Assembly (NCBI GenBank): GCA_965202895.1
Contig: OZ241901.1
Location: 3,782,001 to 3,846,000, forward strand
Reading direction: 5' to 3'
DNA length: 64,000 bases
Origin: JAJDXW01 sp965202895
GTDB taxonomy: Bacteria > Pseudomonadota > Gammaproteobacteria > HK1
Shown: positions 9,339-18,878 of the stretch, in pieces
Layout: the number at the start of each line of letters is the position of its first letter
Numbering within the stretch: position 1 is the stretch's first letter
Position numbers and translations under genes: made by a program
The notes under the pieces: generated by a model
Told to the model about the DNA's origin: nothing
The model's database searches: none
What the model saw: the letters and a program-made list of their open reading frames with translations, nothing else

Positions 9339-10603
9339 TGACGGCGGCTCGTGCGCGGCTCATCGAATGGATCGAGGCGGAACGCGGGCGCCAAGTCGAT
9401 CTGCTGCGTTCCCTGACCCGGATCGATACCGCCAACCCCCCGGGCGACACCCGTGCCGCGGCCGAGCTGGTCCGCCGGTTCCTCGCCGCGGAGGGGATTC
9501 GCTGGCGCACCGAGGCCCCGCGGCCCGAGATGCCCAATCTCCTCAGCACGTTCGCAGGCGGGAGGGAGGAGGGCAGGCGCCTGGTGCTGAACGGGCACCT
9601 CGACGTGTTCCCGGTCGGCGACCGGTCCGCGTGGTCGCGCGATCCGTTCTCCGGGGACGTCGTGGACGGACGGGTCCACGGCCGCGGGACGGTCGACATG
9701 AAGTGCGGCACGGCCGCGCTCCTCTTCGTGCACGCCTACCTGCACCGCCTGCGGAGCGAGCTCGGCGGCCGGGTCACCCTGACGGTGGTTTCGGACGAGG
9801 AGACCGGGGGGCGCTGGGGGTCGGGCTGGCTCACCGAGCGCTGCGGCGACGAGGTGCTCGGCGACTGCGTGCTCAACGCCGAGCCGAGCGGTCCCGGGAC
9901 GGTCCGCTTCGGCGAGAAGTCGATGCTGTGGCTCCGGTTCACCATCGAGGGTCCGGGCGGTCACAGCGCCTACCCGCACACCGGGGCCAGCGCGAACCGG
10001 CTGGCCGCGCGTCTCGTGCGGGAGCTCGAGGCGATCGAGTCGAAGGCGCCGGCCGAGCCTTCCGTCGTCCGGGAGACCCTGGATCGGCCGGAGGTCCGCG
10101 CCGCCATCGAGGGGTCGCTCGGGACCGGGGCGGCGGAGGTGATGCGCCGCGTGTCCGTGAACGTCGGCGTCATGCGGGGCGGGACCTCGATCAACATGCT
10201 GCCCGCGAAGTGCGTGCTGGACGTCGACTTCCGGCTCCCGGTGGGGCTCTCCCGGGCCGAGGCCGGCGCGGAGGTGGCGTCCATCGTGGACCGTCATCCC
10301 GGCGTGCGGTTCGAGGAGCTCGACACCGGGGGCATCGAGGCGAGCTGGTCGGACCCCGGACACGAGATGGTGGGGCATCTCGTGCGGAACGCGGGCGCCG
10401 GACCGGGCGCCGCCGCCCCGCAGCCGGTCGTCGGGCTCGGGGGCACGGACACCCGGTTCTGGCGGGCGCGGGGGGTTCCCGCCTTCGTCCACGGCTGCTC
10501 GCCGGCGGGGATGGGGGCGCCCGACGAGAGCGTCGGCATCGGGGAGTTCCGCCGCGTGCTCCGCACCCACGCCCTCGCCGCCTTCGACTACCTGCGGGGG
10601 TAG
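9338..10603 (+). CDS. M20 family metallopeptidase/deacylase (ArgE/DapE/carboxypeptidase G2 type)
   Basis: This is a zinc-dependent amide hydrolase of 421 residues. It carries the classic M20 motifs NGHLDV (about residue 85), GRGTVDMKCGTA, and the catalytic SDEETGG glutamate pair. The Lid/dimerisation domain includes GPGGHSAYPHTG, and a late conserved glycine-rich GLGGTDTRF segment is present. The ATG at 9338 overlaps the stop codon of the preceding amidohydrolase (TGATG), so the two are translationally coupled and probably act in one pathway, for instance ring opening followed by deacylation. Natural substrates of this family include acetylornithine, succinyl-diaminopimelate and N-acyl or N-carbamoyl amino acids, and the sequence does not choose between them. 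Confidence 0.88.
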   Translation: MTAARARLIEWIEAERGRQVDLLRSLTRIDTANPPGDTRAAAELVRRFLAAEGIRWRTEAPRPEMPNLLSTFAGGREEGRRLVLNGHLDVFPVGDRSAWSRDPFSGDVVDGRVHGRGTVDMKCGTAALLFVHAYLHRLRSELGGRVTLTVVSDEETGGRWGSGWLTERCGDEVLGDCVLNAEPSGPGTVRFGEKSMLWLRFTIEGPGGHSAYPHTGASANRLAARLVRELEAIESKAPAEPSVVRETLDRPEVRAAIEGSLGTGAAEVMRRVSVNVGVMRGGTSINMLPAKCVLDVDFRLPVGLSRAEAGAEVASIVDRHPGVRFEELDTGGIEASWSDPGHEMVGHLVRNAGAGPGAAAPQPVVGLGGTDTRFWRARGVPAFVHGCSPAGMGAPDESVGIGEFRRVLRTHALAAFDYLRG

Positions 10604-10751
10604 CGTCCGGCTCCGAAGCGGCGCGGGGCCCTCCCGACGCGCGCCCGCCAGCCCCTGCCGCGCCTCCGCCCCTTCCCGCGGCGCCCGCGCCGAGTCGAGT
10701 CGAGCGTCTCTCCCCGTGCGGTGGTAACCTTCCCGTCGACAGGAGCCGCCC

Positions 10752-11027
10752 ATGACCACCTTCGAGATCCTCTCCCTCCTCTCTTCCGTCGCCATCGGCG
10801 CGGGGCAGATCGGCATCGTCTGGTACGGCATCCGTTCGATGAACCGTTCCTCCGAGGAGCGCGCCAGGGACCGGGCGCAGCGCGAAGCCGGGGAGCGGCA
10901 GCGCGCCGCCCGGGAAGACCAGCGGCATGCCGAGACCATGCAGGCGCTCGCGATGCAGAGGCTCGCCCTGGAGACCCTCATCGAGCGGACCGCGCCCCCG
11001 GCCCCGGCCCCGGCCGCCGCCGACTGA
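10752..11027 (+). CDS. Small membrane-anchored coiled-coil protein, function unknown
   Basis: This 91-residue protein has one predicted N-terminal membrane helix (roughly residues 6-27, ending IVWYGI). A highly charged Arg/Glu/Gln-rich helix, likely a coiled coil, runs to about residue 80, and the tail is short and rich in Ala and Pro. A good ribosome binding site (AGGAG) sits 6 bases before the ATG, which supports a real gene despite its size. I do not recognise a named family. The same architecture, one membrane helix plus a charged helix, recurs in small proteins at 18.5 and 20.9 kb. Confidence 0.6.
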   Translation: MTTFEILSLLSSVAIGAGQIGIVWYGIRSMNRSSEERARDRAQREAGERQRAAREDQRHAETMQALAMQRLALETLIERTAPPAPAPAAAD

Positions 11028-11137
11028 ACGCGGGCGCCCCGGCCCGCGAAATTCCCCCAACCGCGCTCGCATCGGCCCGGACCCGCCCGCACGAACCGAT
11101 TCCGCAGCGTGAAAGGACCCTGCGGGCCGATGCCGGG

Positions 11138-11188
11138 GAGGTTGCTTCCGCTCCGCCCGAGCGCCGATGATCGGAGGTCGTGCTCGGC
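11138..11188 (+). repeat. Intergenic repeat, copy A
   Basis: A stretch of about 50 bases beginning GAGGTTGC and containing GCCGATGATCGGAGG is repeated with about 80 percent identity at 14922-14971. Both copies lie just before an operon start: the acyl-CoA carboxylase here and the antiporter genes there. The centre CCGATGATCGG is a small palindrome. Confidence 0.5.
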
Positions 11189-11205
11189 GGACGGACGAGG
11201 GGGAG

Positions 11206-14200
11206 ATGGGACTCGGGCGCGTCCTCATCGCCAATCGGGGCGAGATCGCGATCCGCATCGCGCGGAGCGCGGCGGATCTCGGCCTCGCCGTGATCGCGGT
11301 GTGCTCCGAGGACGATGCGAGGTCCCTCCATGCGGTGCGGGCGGACGAGGTGGAAGCCCTGCCCGGGCGGGGCGCCGCCGCCTATCTCGATCAGGAAGCC
11401 GTTCTCGGGGCGGCGGAGCGCGCGGAGTGCGGCGCGATCCACCCCGGATACGGCTTTCTGAGCGAGAACGCGGGTTTCGCCCGGCGCTGCGCGGAACGCG
11501 GCGTCGCCTTCGTCGGCCCGGATGCGGAGACGCTCGAGCTCTTCGGCGACAAGGCCCGGGCGCGGGCGTTCGCCGAGGGGTGCGGGGTGCCCGTGCTGCC
11601 GGGGACCGGGAACGAGGGAGGGTTGGAGGCGGCGCGGGAGCTTCTGTCCTCCCTCGGGCGCGATGGGCCCGGGGTGATGATCAAGGCGGCGGGAGGCGGA
11701 GGCGGCCGCGGGATGGCCGCGGTGCGGAGCGCCGCCGAGCTCGAGCGCGAGTGGCCGCGCTGCCGCGAGGAGGCCCGGCGGGCCTTCGGCCGGGACGAGC
11801 TCTACGTCGAGCGTCTCGTCACGCGGGCACGGCATATCGAGGTCCAGGTGGCCGGCGACGGCGCCGGCGGGGCCGTCGACTTCGGCGAGCGCGAGTGCAG
11901 CCTGCAGCGGCGGCGCCAGAAGATCGTCGAGATCGCACCCGCCCCGAACCTCGACCCGGCACTTCGAGACCGCATCGTCGCGGACGCCCTCTCCCTCGCG
12001 AGGGCGGCCCGGTTCGCGAACCTCGGCACGTTCGAGTTCCTGGTGGACGAGGCCGGCGCCCCGTACTTCATCGAGGCCAACCCGAGGATCCAGGTCGAGC
12101 ATACGGTGACGGAAGAGCTCTCGGGGGTCGATCTCGTCCGCCTCCAGCTCGAGCTCGCGGGCGGGGCGCCGCTCCCCGAGGACCGCAACCGCCTCCCGTA
12201 CCGCGGCTGCGCGGTGCAGGCGCGGGTGAATCTCGAATCCCTGCAACCGGACGGTACGGTGCGGCCGGCCGGCGGCGCCATCGAGGCCTTCGAGCCTCCG
12301 AGCGGCCCCGGGGTGCGCGTCGATACGAGCGGATACCCGGGATACGCCCCGCATCCGGGGTTCGATCCGCTGATCGCCAAGGTCGTCGTGCGGAGTAACG
12401 GAGGGCCGGCCGGCCCGGGCGCCTTCGCGGCGGCGGCCGGCAAGCTCCGCCGGGCCCTCGGGGAGTTCCGGCTCGCGGGGGTCGCGACCAACATCGAGTT
12501 CCTCCGGCGCCTTCTCGCCCATCCGGAGGTCGTGGCCGGCCGTCTGCATACCGGGTTCGTGGAGACGCACCTCGCCGAGCTGCTGGACGGGAGCGGGACG
12601 GACCCCGCATCCCCGTCCGGCGCTTCGCTCCTGCCGCGCGGCGGCGCGTCGTCGGCGGCGGTTCTCGCCGGGACCAGGGTGGACGCCGCGGACCCGCTCG
12701 CGGTCCTCGTGCACGGCAAGGAGGCCGACCCGGGCCGTCCGGGGGCGGCGGAGGACCCGCCGCCCCCCCGCGCGCCGGGAGCGCGGGAGCCGGGAGCGAT
12801 CCTCGCCCCCATGCAGGGAACGGTGATCGAGACGTTCGTCGGCGAGGGGGACCCCGTCCACCTGGGCCGCGAGCTGCTCGTCATGGAAGCGATGAAGATG
12901 CAGCACGTGATCGCGGCGGAGCGGACCGGACGGGTCCGGCGCCTCGCGGTGCGCGAGGGGGACACGGTCGCGGAGGGCAGCCCCCTTCTCGTGCTCGACG
13001 AGACCGAGGTGGAGCCCCCTTCGGCGAGCGGCGGAGAGGAGCTCGATCTCGACGCGATCCGTCCCGACCTCGCGGAAGTGCTGGAGCGCCAGGCCCTTGC
13101 CCGCGACGAGCGGCGCCCGGACGCGGTCGCGCGCCGCCGCCGCACCGGGCAGCGGACCGCCCGCGAGAACGTGGACGACCTCGTGGACGAGGGCTCCTTC
13201 ATCGAGTACGGCGCCCTCGTGGTCGCGGCCCGGCGCAAGCGGCACTCCATGGACGAGCTGGTCCGGCGCACCCCGGCGGACGGGCTCGTCGCCGGCATCG
13301 GCCGGGTCAACGGACGTCTCTTCGAGGACGATCGGGCGCGCTGTCTCGTGATGGCCTACGACTACACCGTGCTCGCCGGCACCCAGGGGAAGTTCAACCA
13401 CCAGAAGAAGGACCGGATGTTCGCCCTCGCGGAGAGATGGCGGCTGCCGATGGTGTTCTTCACCGAGGCGGGGGAGGGCGGCCGGGCGACACCGACGTCG
13501 TCTTCGCGGCCGACCTGCACATCCCCGCATTCCACCTGCTCGGCCGGCTGAGCGGCCTCGTGCCCCTCGTCGGCATCGCCTCCGGGCGGTGCTTCGCCGG
13601 CAACGCGGTGGTGCTCGGCTGCTGCGACGTGGTCATCGCGACCCGGAACGCCAACATCGGAATGGGGGGGCCGGCGATGATCGAGGGCGGAGGGCTCGGG
13701 GTGTTCCGCCCCGAGGAGGTGGGGCCGATGGACGTGCAGGTCCCGAACGGGGTCGTGGACGTCGCGGTCGAGGACGAGGCCGAGGCGGTGGCCGCCGCGA
13801 AACGGTACCTCTCGTACTTCCAGGGCCCGGTGGACGACTGGGCCTGCGCCGACCAGCGGCGTCTCCGCCACGTCGTTCCCGAGGACCGGCTTCGCATCTA
13901 CGACGTCCGGAGGGTCGTCGAGGTGCTTGCGGACGAAGGCTCCGTTCTCGAGCTCCGGCGGGACTTCGGCCCCGGCATGGTGACTGCCCTCATCCGCATC
14001 GAGGGGCGGCCGATCGGCCTCATCGCCAACAACCCGATCCACCTCGCCGGCGCGGTCGACAGCGACGGTGCGGACAAGGCGGCGCGCTTCATGCAGATCT
14101 GCGACGCCTTCGACGTCCCCATCCTCTGTCTCTGCGACACCCCCGGCAACATGGTGGGGCCGGAGGCGGAGAGGACCGCGCTCGTCCGCCACTGCTGCCG

Positions 14201-14612
14201 GCTGTACGTGACCGGGTCGAGCGTCACCGTCCCGATGTTCACCGTCGTGCTCCGGAAGTCCTACGGGCTCGGCGCCCAGGCGATGGCCGCGGGGAGCTTC
14301 CACGCCCCGTTCCTCGCGCTCTCCTGGCCGACCGGGGAGTTCGGCGGGATGGGCCTCGAGGGTGCGGTCAAGCTCGGGTACCGGAAGGAGCTCGCCGCGG
14401 TCGAGGACCCGGCGGAGCGGATGGCCCGCTACGAGGAGATGGTCGCCGCCATGTACGAGCAGGGGAAGGCGCTCAACACCGCCACCGTGTTCGAGATCGA
14501 CGACGTGATCGACCCCGCGGACACGCGGCGCCGGATCGTGGAGGGGCTTCGGGCGTGTCCTCCGCCCGAGCCCCGCCGCGGCAAGAAGCGCCCCTGCATC
14601 GACACCTGGTAG
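11206..14612 (+). CDS. Fused acyl-CoA carboxylase (biotin carboxylase - biotin carrier - carboxyltransferase), frameshifted
   Basis: This is a biotin-dependent acetyl/propionyl-CoA type carboxylase with all three functions on one chain of about 1,135 residues. The biotin carboxylase begins MGLGRVLIANRGE and includes the ATP-grasp loop GGGGGRGMA and EANPRIQVEHT. The biotinyl domain has VMEAMKMQHV with Lys at codon 564. The carboxyltransferase half ends at 14612. The reading frame breaks at 13467-13468. Adding a single G there restores the hallmark carboxyltransferase motif TEGGGGRPGDTD and joins both halves in one frame. As sequenced, translation would stop at 13551. This is either a sequencing indel in a G-rich run or a fresh inactivation. 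ATG 11206 is preferred to an upstream ATG at 11167 because the domain starts there. Confidence 0.85.
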
Positions 14613-15007
14613 CGCCAATCCCGGCCGCCGGGGTGGCGGGCCGAGGTTCGGCGTGTTCGTCCCTCTCGAAGCGTTCCGGAGAGGAATCGGATCCGGTCGA
14701 GCCGATCCGCCGAGAAGGGTCGTGGGCCGTGCACGGCGGTCCCGCGGCCCGTGGCCGAAACACGATCCATACCCGGACTTCACCCGCCGTGTCGCGAAAC
14801 AGGCCGTGCGCAAGCGTCCGGTCCGAAGCGTCACGAGCATCTTCCAGGTGCGGGGGGCGGCGTTCGCCCATGCTCGAGTCTCACCGGCAAGAGCGGGAGC
14901 GAGACCGGAGGTGCAGGATCGGAGGTTGCCTTCGGTCCGCCGAAGGGCCGATGATCGGAGGCGGTGTCCGGCCGCGGACCGGGGCCGGACGCAGGGATGG
15001 AGAGCCG
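14613..15007. other. Intergenic region before the antiporter genes
   Basis: No convincing gene is seen in these 395 bases. The stretch holds repeat copy B (14922-14971) near its right end and a perfect CTTCGG/CCGAAG hairpin inside it. It presumably contains the promoter for the 15008 operon. Confidence 0.5.
14922..14971 (+). repeat. Intergenic repeat, copy B
   Basis: This is the second copy of the 50-base element at 11138. It contains a perfect 6-bp hairpin (CTTCGG, loop TCCG, CCGAAG) followed by the palindrome CCGATGATCGG. It ends about 35 bases before the next ATG, so it could be a leader or transcription-factor element. Confidence 0.5.
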
Positions 15008-15316
15008 ATGAATCCTGACGCCGACGCAGGGGTTCCCCCGCCGGCCGCCCCACCCGGAGAGCCGGTGCACTGGCTGGTGCGCCCCGGCACCGTGCGGAGG
15101 CTCCGGATCGGATTCGCGGCGGTGCTCGCCGCCCTCGTCCTCGGCGACTTCCTCCTCCATCCCCATGCCGGCTTCGGGATCGACGGGACGTTCGGGTTCT
15201 ACGCCTGGTACGGGCTCGGCGCCTGCGTGGCGATGGTGCTGTTCGCGAAGGGGCTCGGCGTCTTCCTGAAGCGGCGCGACACGTATTACGGCGAGGGCCG
15301 CGAAGGCGATGATTGA
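15008..15316 (+). CDS. Small two-helix membrane protein next to MrpD-type subunit
   Basis: This 102-residue protein has a Pro/Ala-rich N-terminus, then two predicted membrane helices (around residues 36-50 and 60-85), and a polar tail ending YYGEGREGDD. A GGAG ribosome binding site precedes the ATG at 15008. The stop codon overlaps the start of the downstream antiporter subunit (ATG at 15309), so the two are translationally coupled. I infer that it is an accessory subunit of the same complex. No named domain is recognised. Confidence 0.75.
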   Translation: MNPDADAGVPPPAAPPGEPVHWLVRPGTVRRLRIGFAAVLAALVLGDFLLHPHAGFGIDGTFGFYAWYGLGACVAMVLFAKGLGVFLKRRDTYYGEGREGDD

Positions 15317-17135
15317 CTTCCCGCCGGGCCTCGTCCTCGTGTTCGGCGGGTTCGTGCTCCCCTTCGCGCCTTCGCGGCTGCGGGCCGCGCTCCTCCTCGG
15401 GCTCCCGGTGGCCGCCCTCGCCCTCGTCCTCGTCCTCCCGGACGGCGCGGAGACGGCATGGCCGGTGCACGGCTACGAGCTCTCGCCCGTCAAGGTGGAC
15501 GCCCTCGGACGGCTCTTTGCCGTCATCTTCGCGATCATGGGCTTCGCGGGGGCGCTCTTCGCCCTCAACCAGACCCGCACCCTCGAGCTCGCGTGCGCCT
15601 TCATCTACGCGGGGAGCGCGATCGGGGTCGCGCTCGCGGGGGACCTCCTCACCCTCTTCGTCTTCTGGGAGCTCATGGCCCTCGCATCGACCGGGGTGCT
15701 GCTCGCCGCGGGCGGGGACGGAGCGCTCCGGGCGGCCGGCCGCTACTTCGTCGTGCACATGCTCGGCGGGGCGTTCCTGATGACCGGGGTGCTGCTCCAC
15801 GTCTCCGAGACCGGCTCCCTCGCGTTCACCGCGATGGAAGCGGATTCGTGGAGCGCCTGGCTCATGCTCGCCGGGGTGCTGGTCAACGCCGCCGCCCCGC
15901 CGCTCTCCGCCTGGCTCGCGGACGCCTATCCCGAGGCGTCGTGGAGCGGCATGGTGTTCCTCTCCGCGTTCACCACGAAGGCGGCGGTGTACGTGCTCAT
16001 CCGGGGGTTCCCGGGGACGGAGGCGCTCGTCTGGATCGGTCTCTTCATGATCTTCTACGGGATCATCTACGCCCTCCTCGAGAACGACATGCGCCGGATC
16101 CTCGCCTACAGCATCGTGAACCAGGTGGGCTTCATGGTCGCGGGGGTCGGGATCGGCACCGAGATGGCCCTGAACGGGGCCGCCGCGCACGCGTTCACCC
16201 ACATCATCTACAAGGCGCTGCTCCTCATGTCCGCGGGATCGGTGCTGTACGTGACCGGGCGCAGGAAGTGCACCGATCTCGGCGGGCTCTTCCGGACGAT
16301 GCCCCTCACCACCCTCTGCGGCACGGTGGGGGCGCTCGCCATCTCGTCCTTTCCACTCACCTCCGGTTTCGTCAGCAAGTCCATGATCGCGCAGGCGGCA
16401 ACCGACGAAGCACTGGCGGTCGCGTGGTTCCTCCTCATGGCCGCCTCGGCGGGGGTGTTCCTGCACGCGGGGATCAAGTTCCCGTGGTTCGTCTTCTTCC
16501 AGAAGGATTCGGGACTCCGCCCCCCCGATCCGCCGTGGAACATGCGGGCGGCCATGGTGCTGTTCGCCGCGCTCTGCATCGGGATCGGGATCTGGCCGGA
16601 GCCCCTCTACCGGCTGCTGCCGTTCCCGGTGGACTACGCCCCGTACACCGCGCCCCACGTCGTGAACGCGCTCCAGCTCCTGCTCTTCTCCGGGCTCGCG
16701 TTCTTCCTCATGCTGCCCCTCATGCAGCGGACCCTGACGGTCACCCTCGACGTCGATCGGCTCTGGCGCCCGGGGGGCGGCGCCCCGTCGGCGGCGGGGC
16801 TCGCCCGCCGCGTGCTGGCCCCGGTCACCGCCGGCTGCGCCGGGATTCGCGCCGAGGCCTCTGCCCGGGCGGAGCGTGCCGCGAACGCCTTGCTCCACCC
16901 GTTCCGTCCGGAGGGGGTCCTGGCCGCCGCCCCGTCCATCGAGCCGATGGTGCGCAACGTCCTCATCGCGCTCCTCGTCGCCCTCGTGCTCGGGTTCTTC
17001 GCGACCCGGGACGCCACGGGGGACGGGGCCGGGTTCGGGGCCGGATCCGGGGGCGGCGGGGCCACGATCGCCGCCGCCGGCGGCGGTAACGCGGTCCGGG
17101 CCGACCCAGCAACCACCACCGGGAGGCACCCATGA
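15309..17135 (+). CDS. MrpD/NuoM-type Na+/H+ antiporter subunit D
   Basis: This is an inner-membrane, proton-conducting subunit of the Mrp-antiporter/complex I family. Its 608 residues are mostly hydrophobic, with about 14 predicted membrane helices. The conserved core includes LFVFWELMALAS (family Glu in a membrane helix), the lysine-bearing FTTKAAVYVLIRG region, HAFTHIIYKALL and KSMIAQAA. The C-terminal region beyond about residue 470 is a long extension with a further predicted membrane helix near the end. Typical Mrp clusters have six or seven genes (A to G), but only this subunit and a small partner are visible, so it may act in a reduced complex. Its stop overlaps the start of the next gene. 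Confidence 0.88.
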   Translation: MIDFPPGLVLVFGGFVLPFAPSRLRAALLLGLPVAALALVLVLPDGAETAWPVHGYELSPVKVDALGRLFAVIFAIMGFAGALFALNQTRTLELACAFIYAGSAIGVALAGDLLTLFVFWELMALASTGVLLAAGGDGALRAAGRYFVVHMLGGAFLMTGVLLHVSETGSLAFTAMEADSWSAWLMLAGVLVNAAAPPLSAWLADAYPEASWSGMVFLSAFTTKAAVYVLIRGFPGTEALVWIGLFMIFYGIIYALLENDMRRILAYSIVNQVGFMVAGVGIGTEMALNGAAAHAFTHIIYKALLLMSAGSVLYVTGRRKCTDLGGLFRTMPLTTLCGTVGALAISSFPLTSGFVSKSMIAQAATDEALAVAWFLLMAASAGVFLHAGIKFPWFVFFQKDSGLRPPDPPWNMRAAMVLFAALCIGIGIWPEPLYRLLPFPVDYAPYTAPHVVNALQLLLFSGLAFFLMLPLMQRTLTVTLDVDRLWRPGGGAPSAAGLARRVLAPVTAGCAGIRAEASARAERAANALLHPFRPEGVLAAAPSIEPMVRNVLIALLVALVLGFFATRDATGDGAGFGAGSGGGGATIAAAGGGNAVRADPATTTGRHP

Positions 17136-18115
17136 AGATCGGTATCAACGTGATGGGCTATCCGGGCGACCGGAACCCCATCGACAACGCGGTCCAGGCC
17201 GAAGCGGAAGGATTCGAGAGCGTCTGGATGACGGACGGCAACGGGCGGATGGATGCGCTCACCGCGGCGGCCGCGATCGGCGCCCGTACCTCCCGCGTGC
17301 GGATCGGCCTCGGCATCGTGCCGGTGTTCAACCGTCCGCCGCCCGTGCTCGCCGCGTCCGCGGTGGCCCTGTCCCACGTCGCCCCGGACCGGGTGGTTCT
17401 CGGGGTCGGCTCCTCCAGCCAGACCATGATCGAGCGATGGTATGGAATGGAGTTCGACAAGCCGCTGACCCGGGTGCGCGAGACGGTGGACCTCGTGCGC
17501 CGCATCTTCACCGGAGAGCGCACCGCATACGATGGGGCTACGGTCCGCTCGCACGGATTCCGTCTCACCTCCCCCCTTCGCGGTCGGCTTCCGATCCACG
17601 TCGCGGCCCTTCGGCCCGGCATGCTCGAGCTCGCGGGCGAGATCGGGGACGGGGTGGTCCTCAACCTCGTGCCTGCGGAGCTCCTGCCGCGGGTCCTCGA
17701 GCACGTGGACACCGGGGCGAAGCGCTCGGGGCGGCGGGTCGAGGATCTGGAGGTGGTGTCCCTGCTCAACACGTTCGTGACCGACGACGCCGCGGCCGGA
17801 ACGCAGCAGATGCGCCGGGTCGCGCTCGGCTACTACTCGACCGGGGTGTACGCGAGCTTCCTCGCGTGGCTGGGCCGCCCGCGCGAGGCGGAGCAGATCC
17901 GGGCGGGGTTCGCCGAGCGTGACCGGGCGAAGACGAACGCCGCGCTCTCCGACGAGCTCGTCCGACGGCTCGGGCTCGTCGGGTCCGCGGCCGAGGTCCG
18001 CTCCCGGCTCGGCGAGTATGCGGCCGCCGGGCTCGATACCGCGGTCGTCTGGGCCGCGTCCCAGGACGAGGCGGAGTACGAGGCGACGCGCGCCGCCGTC
18101 CTCGCCGCCGCCTGA
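17132..18115 (+). CDS. LLM-class (F420/FMN-dependent) oxidoreductase
   Basis: This 327-residue protein has the bacterial luciferase-like TIM barrel fold. The N-terminus MKIGINVMGYPGD and the segments GFESVWMTDGN, RVRIGLGIVPVFNRPP, RVVLGVGSSS and IHVAALRPGMLELAGEIGDG match the F420-dependent oxidoreductase branch. The ATG overlaps the antiporter stop codon (ATGA arrangement), so it is the last gene of that transcription unit, although a functional link to ion transport is not obvious. Whether it uses F420 or FMN cannot be decided from sequence, and no F420 biosynthesis genes are in the window. Confidence 0.88.
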   Translation: MKIGINVMGYPGDRNPIDNAVQAEAEGFESVWMTDGNGRMDALTAAAAIGARTSRVRIGLGIVPVFNRPPPVLAASAVALSHVAPDRVVLGVGSSSQTMIERWYGMEFDKPLTRVRETVDLVRRIFTGERTAYDGATVRSHGFRLTSPLRGRLPIHVAALRPGMLELAGEIGDGVVLNLVPAELLPRVLEHVDTGAKRSGRRVEDLEVVSLLNTFVTDDAAAGTQQMRRVALGYYSTGVYASFLAWLGRPREAEQIRAGFAERDRAKTNAALSDELVRRLGLVGSAAEVRSRLGEYAAAGLDTAVVWAASQDEAEYEATRAAVLAAA

Positions 18116-18198
18116 GCCGGGAACGGGCGCGGTTCGGGCGAACGGCGGCGCCCGCCGTCCACGGACGACCGCAGGAGCGGGGAGACGGGGCGGGGGCG

Positions 18199-18474
18199 GT
18201 GGCGGTCGCAATCCGGCTGGGGAGGTCCGGAGAAGGCGGTGCGGCCGGTCGGCAGGAGGTCCGGAAACGGCTGGGCGCGGGCTTCGGATACGATCTCGAT
18301 CGAACGGGGGACGGGACCCGGCCGGGATACCGGTTCGACGAGACGCGCCAGAGGGCCGTGTGGGAGGCATTGATCCGTGCCCTGGAGGCGGAAGGCTTCG
18401 AGGATGCGCTCGGGAATGCGGTCGGCATCGGCGGGGACGGCGCCCCGGCCTCCGTGCTACGCTCCCCCCCATGA
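18199..18474 (+). CDS. Hypothetical protein, weakly supported
   Basis: This open frame of 91 codons has a plausible helical middle (residues about 40-75, with RAVWEALIRALEAEGFEDA). Its stop overlaps the ATG of the following gene in an ATGA arrangement, which hints at coupling. I do not recognise a family, and in such GC-rich DNA a chance frame of this length is quite possible. Confidence 0.3.
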   Translation: MAVAIRLGRSGEGGAAGRQEVRKRLGAGFGYDLDRTGDGTRPGYRFDETRQRAVWEALIRALEAEGFEDALGNAVGIGGDGAPASVLRSPP

Positions 18475-18740
18475 GCGCCACCGCCTTCGATACCTATACC
18501 GCCGCGAAGCGCCTTCGCGATGACGGCTTCGACGAAGTCCAAGCCGAAGCGGCCGTTTCAATGGTCCGCGATGCCACCGCCGCCGATCAGGAGCGCTTGG
18601 CGACGAAAGCCGACCTCGCCGCCTTCCGGACGGACCTCGCCGCCCTCGAAACCCGGATGCTCAAGTTCGGAATCGGGCTCGCGTTCGCGATCGTCTTTGC
18701 GAACGTCTCGTTGACGGTTGCCCTCGTCAAGCTGCTATAA
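18471..18740 (+). CDS. DUF1640/CCDC90-like coiled-coil membrane protein
   Basis: This 89-residue protein has an N-terminal region FDTYTAAKRLRDDGFDEVQAEA typical of the DUF1640 family. A coiled coil (ATKADLAAFRTDLAALETRM) follows, then one C-terminal membrane helix (about residues 66-88). Homologues are small tail-anchored proteins of unknown job that often lie in accessory DNA. The start at 18471 is chosen because the family N-terminus begins there. Confidence 0.75.
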   Translation: MSATAFDTYTAAKRLRDDGFDEVQAEAAVSMVRDATAADQERLATKADLAAFRTDLAALETRMLKFGIGLAFAIVFANVSLTVALVKLL

Positions 18741-18878
18741 GCGTCTCGACCGCTCCGACATCCGCGATGTCCGGGCCGACGTCGGCGGGCTCCGGGAGTG
18801 CATTGCGCGGGTCGAAGGGCTGTTCGAGGGGTTCGCCCGTGCCTGCCGGCCCGACGTGCAGCCGGACGCCGCGCCTCC

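Noticed and set aside
9098..11092. Leftward 660-codon open frame across the M20 gene and the small membrane gene
   Set aside because: It is antisense to two supported genes and has no recognisable motif.
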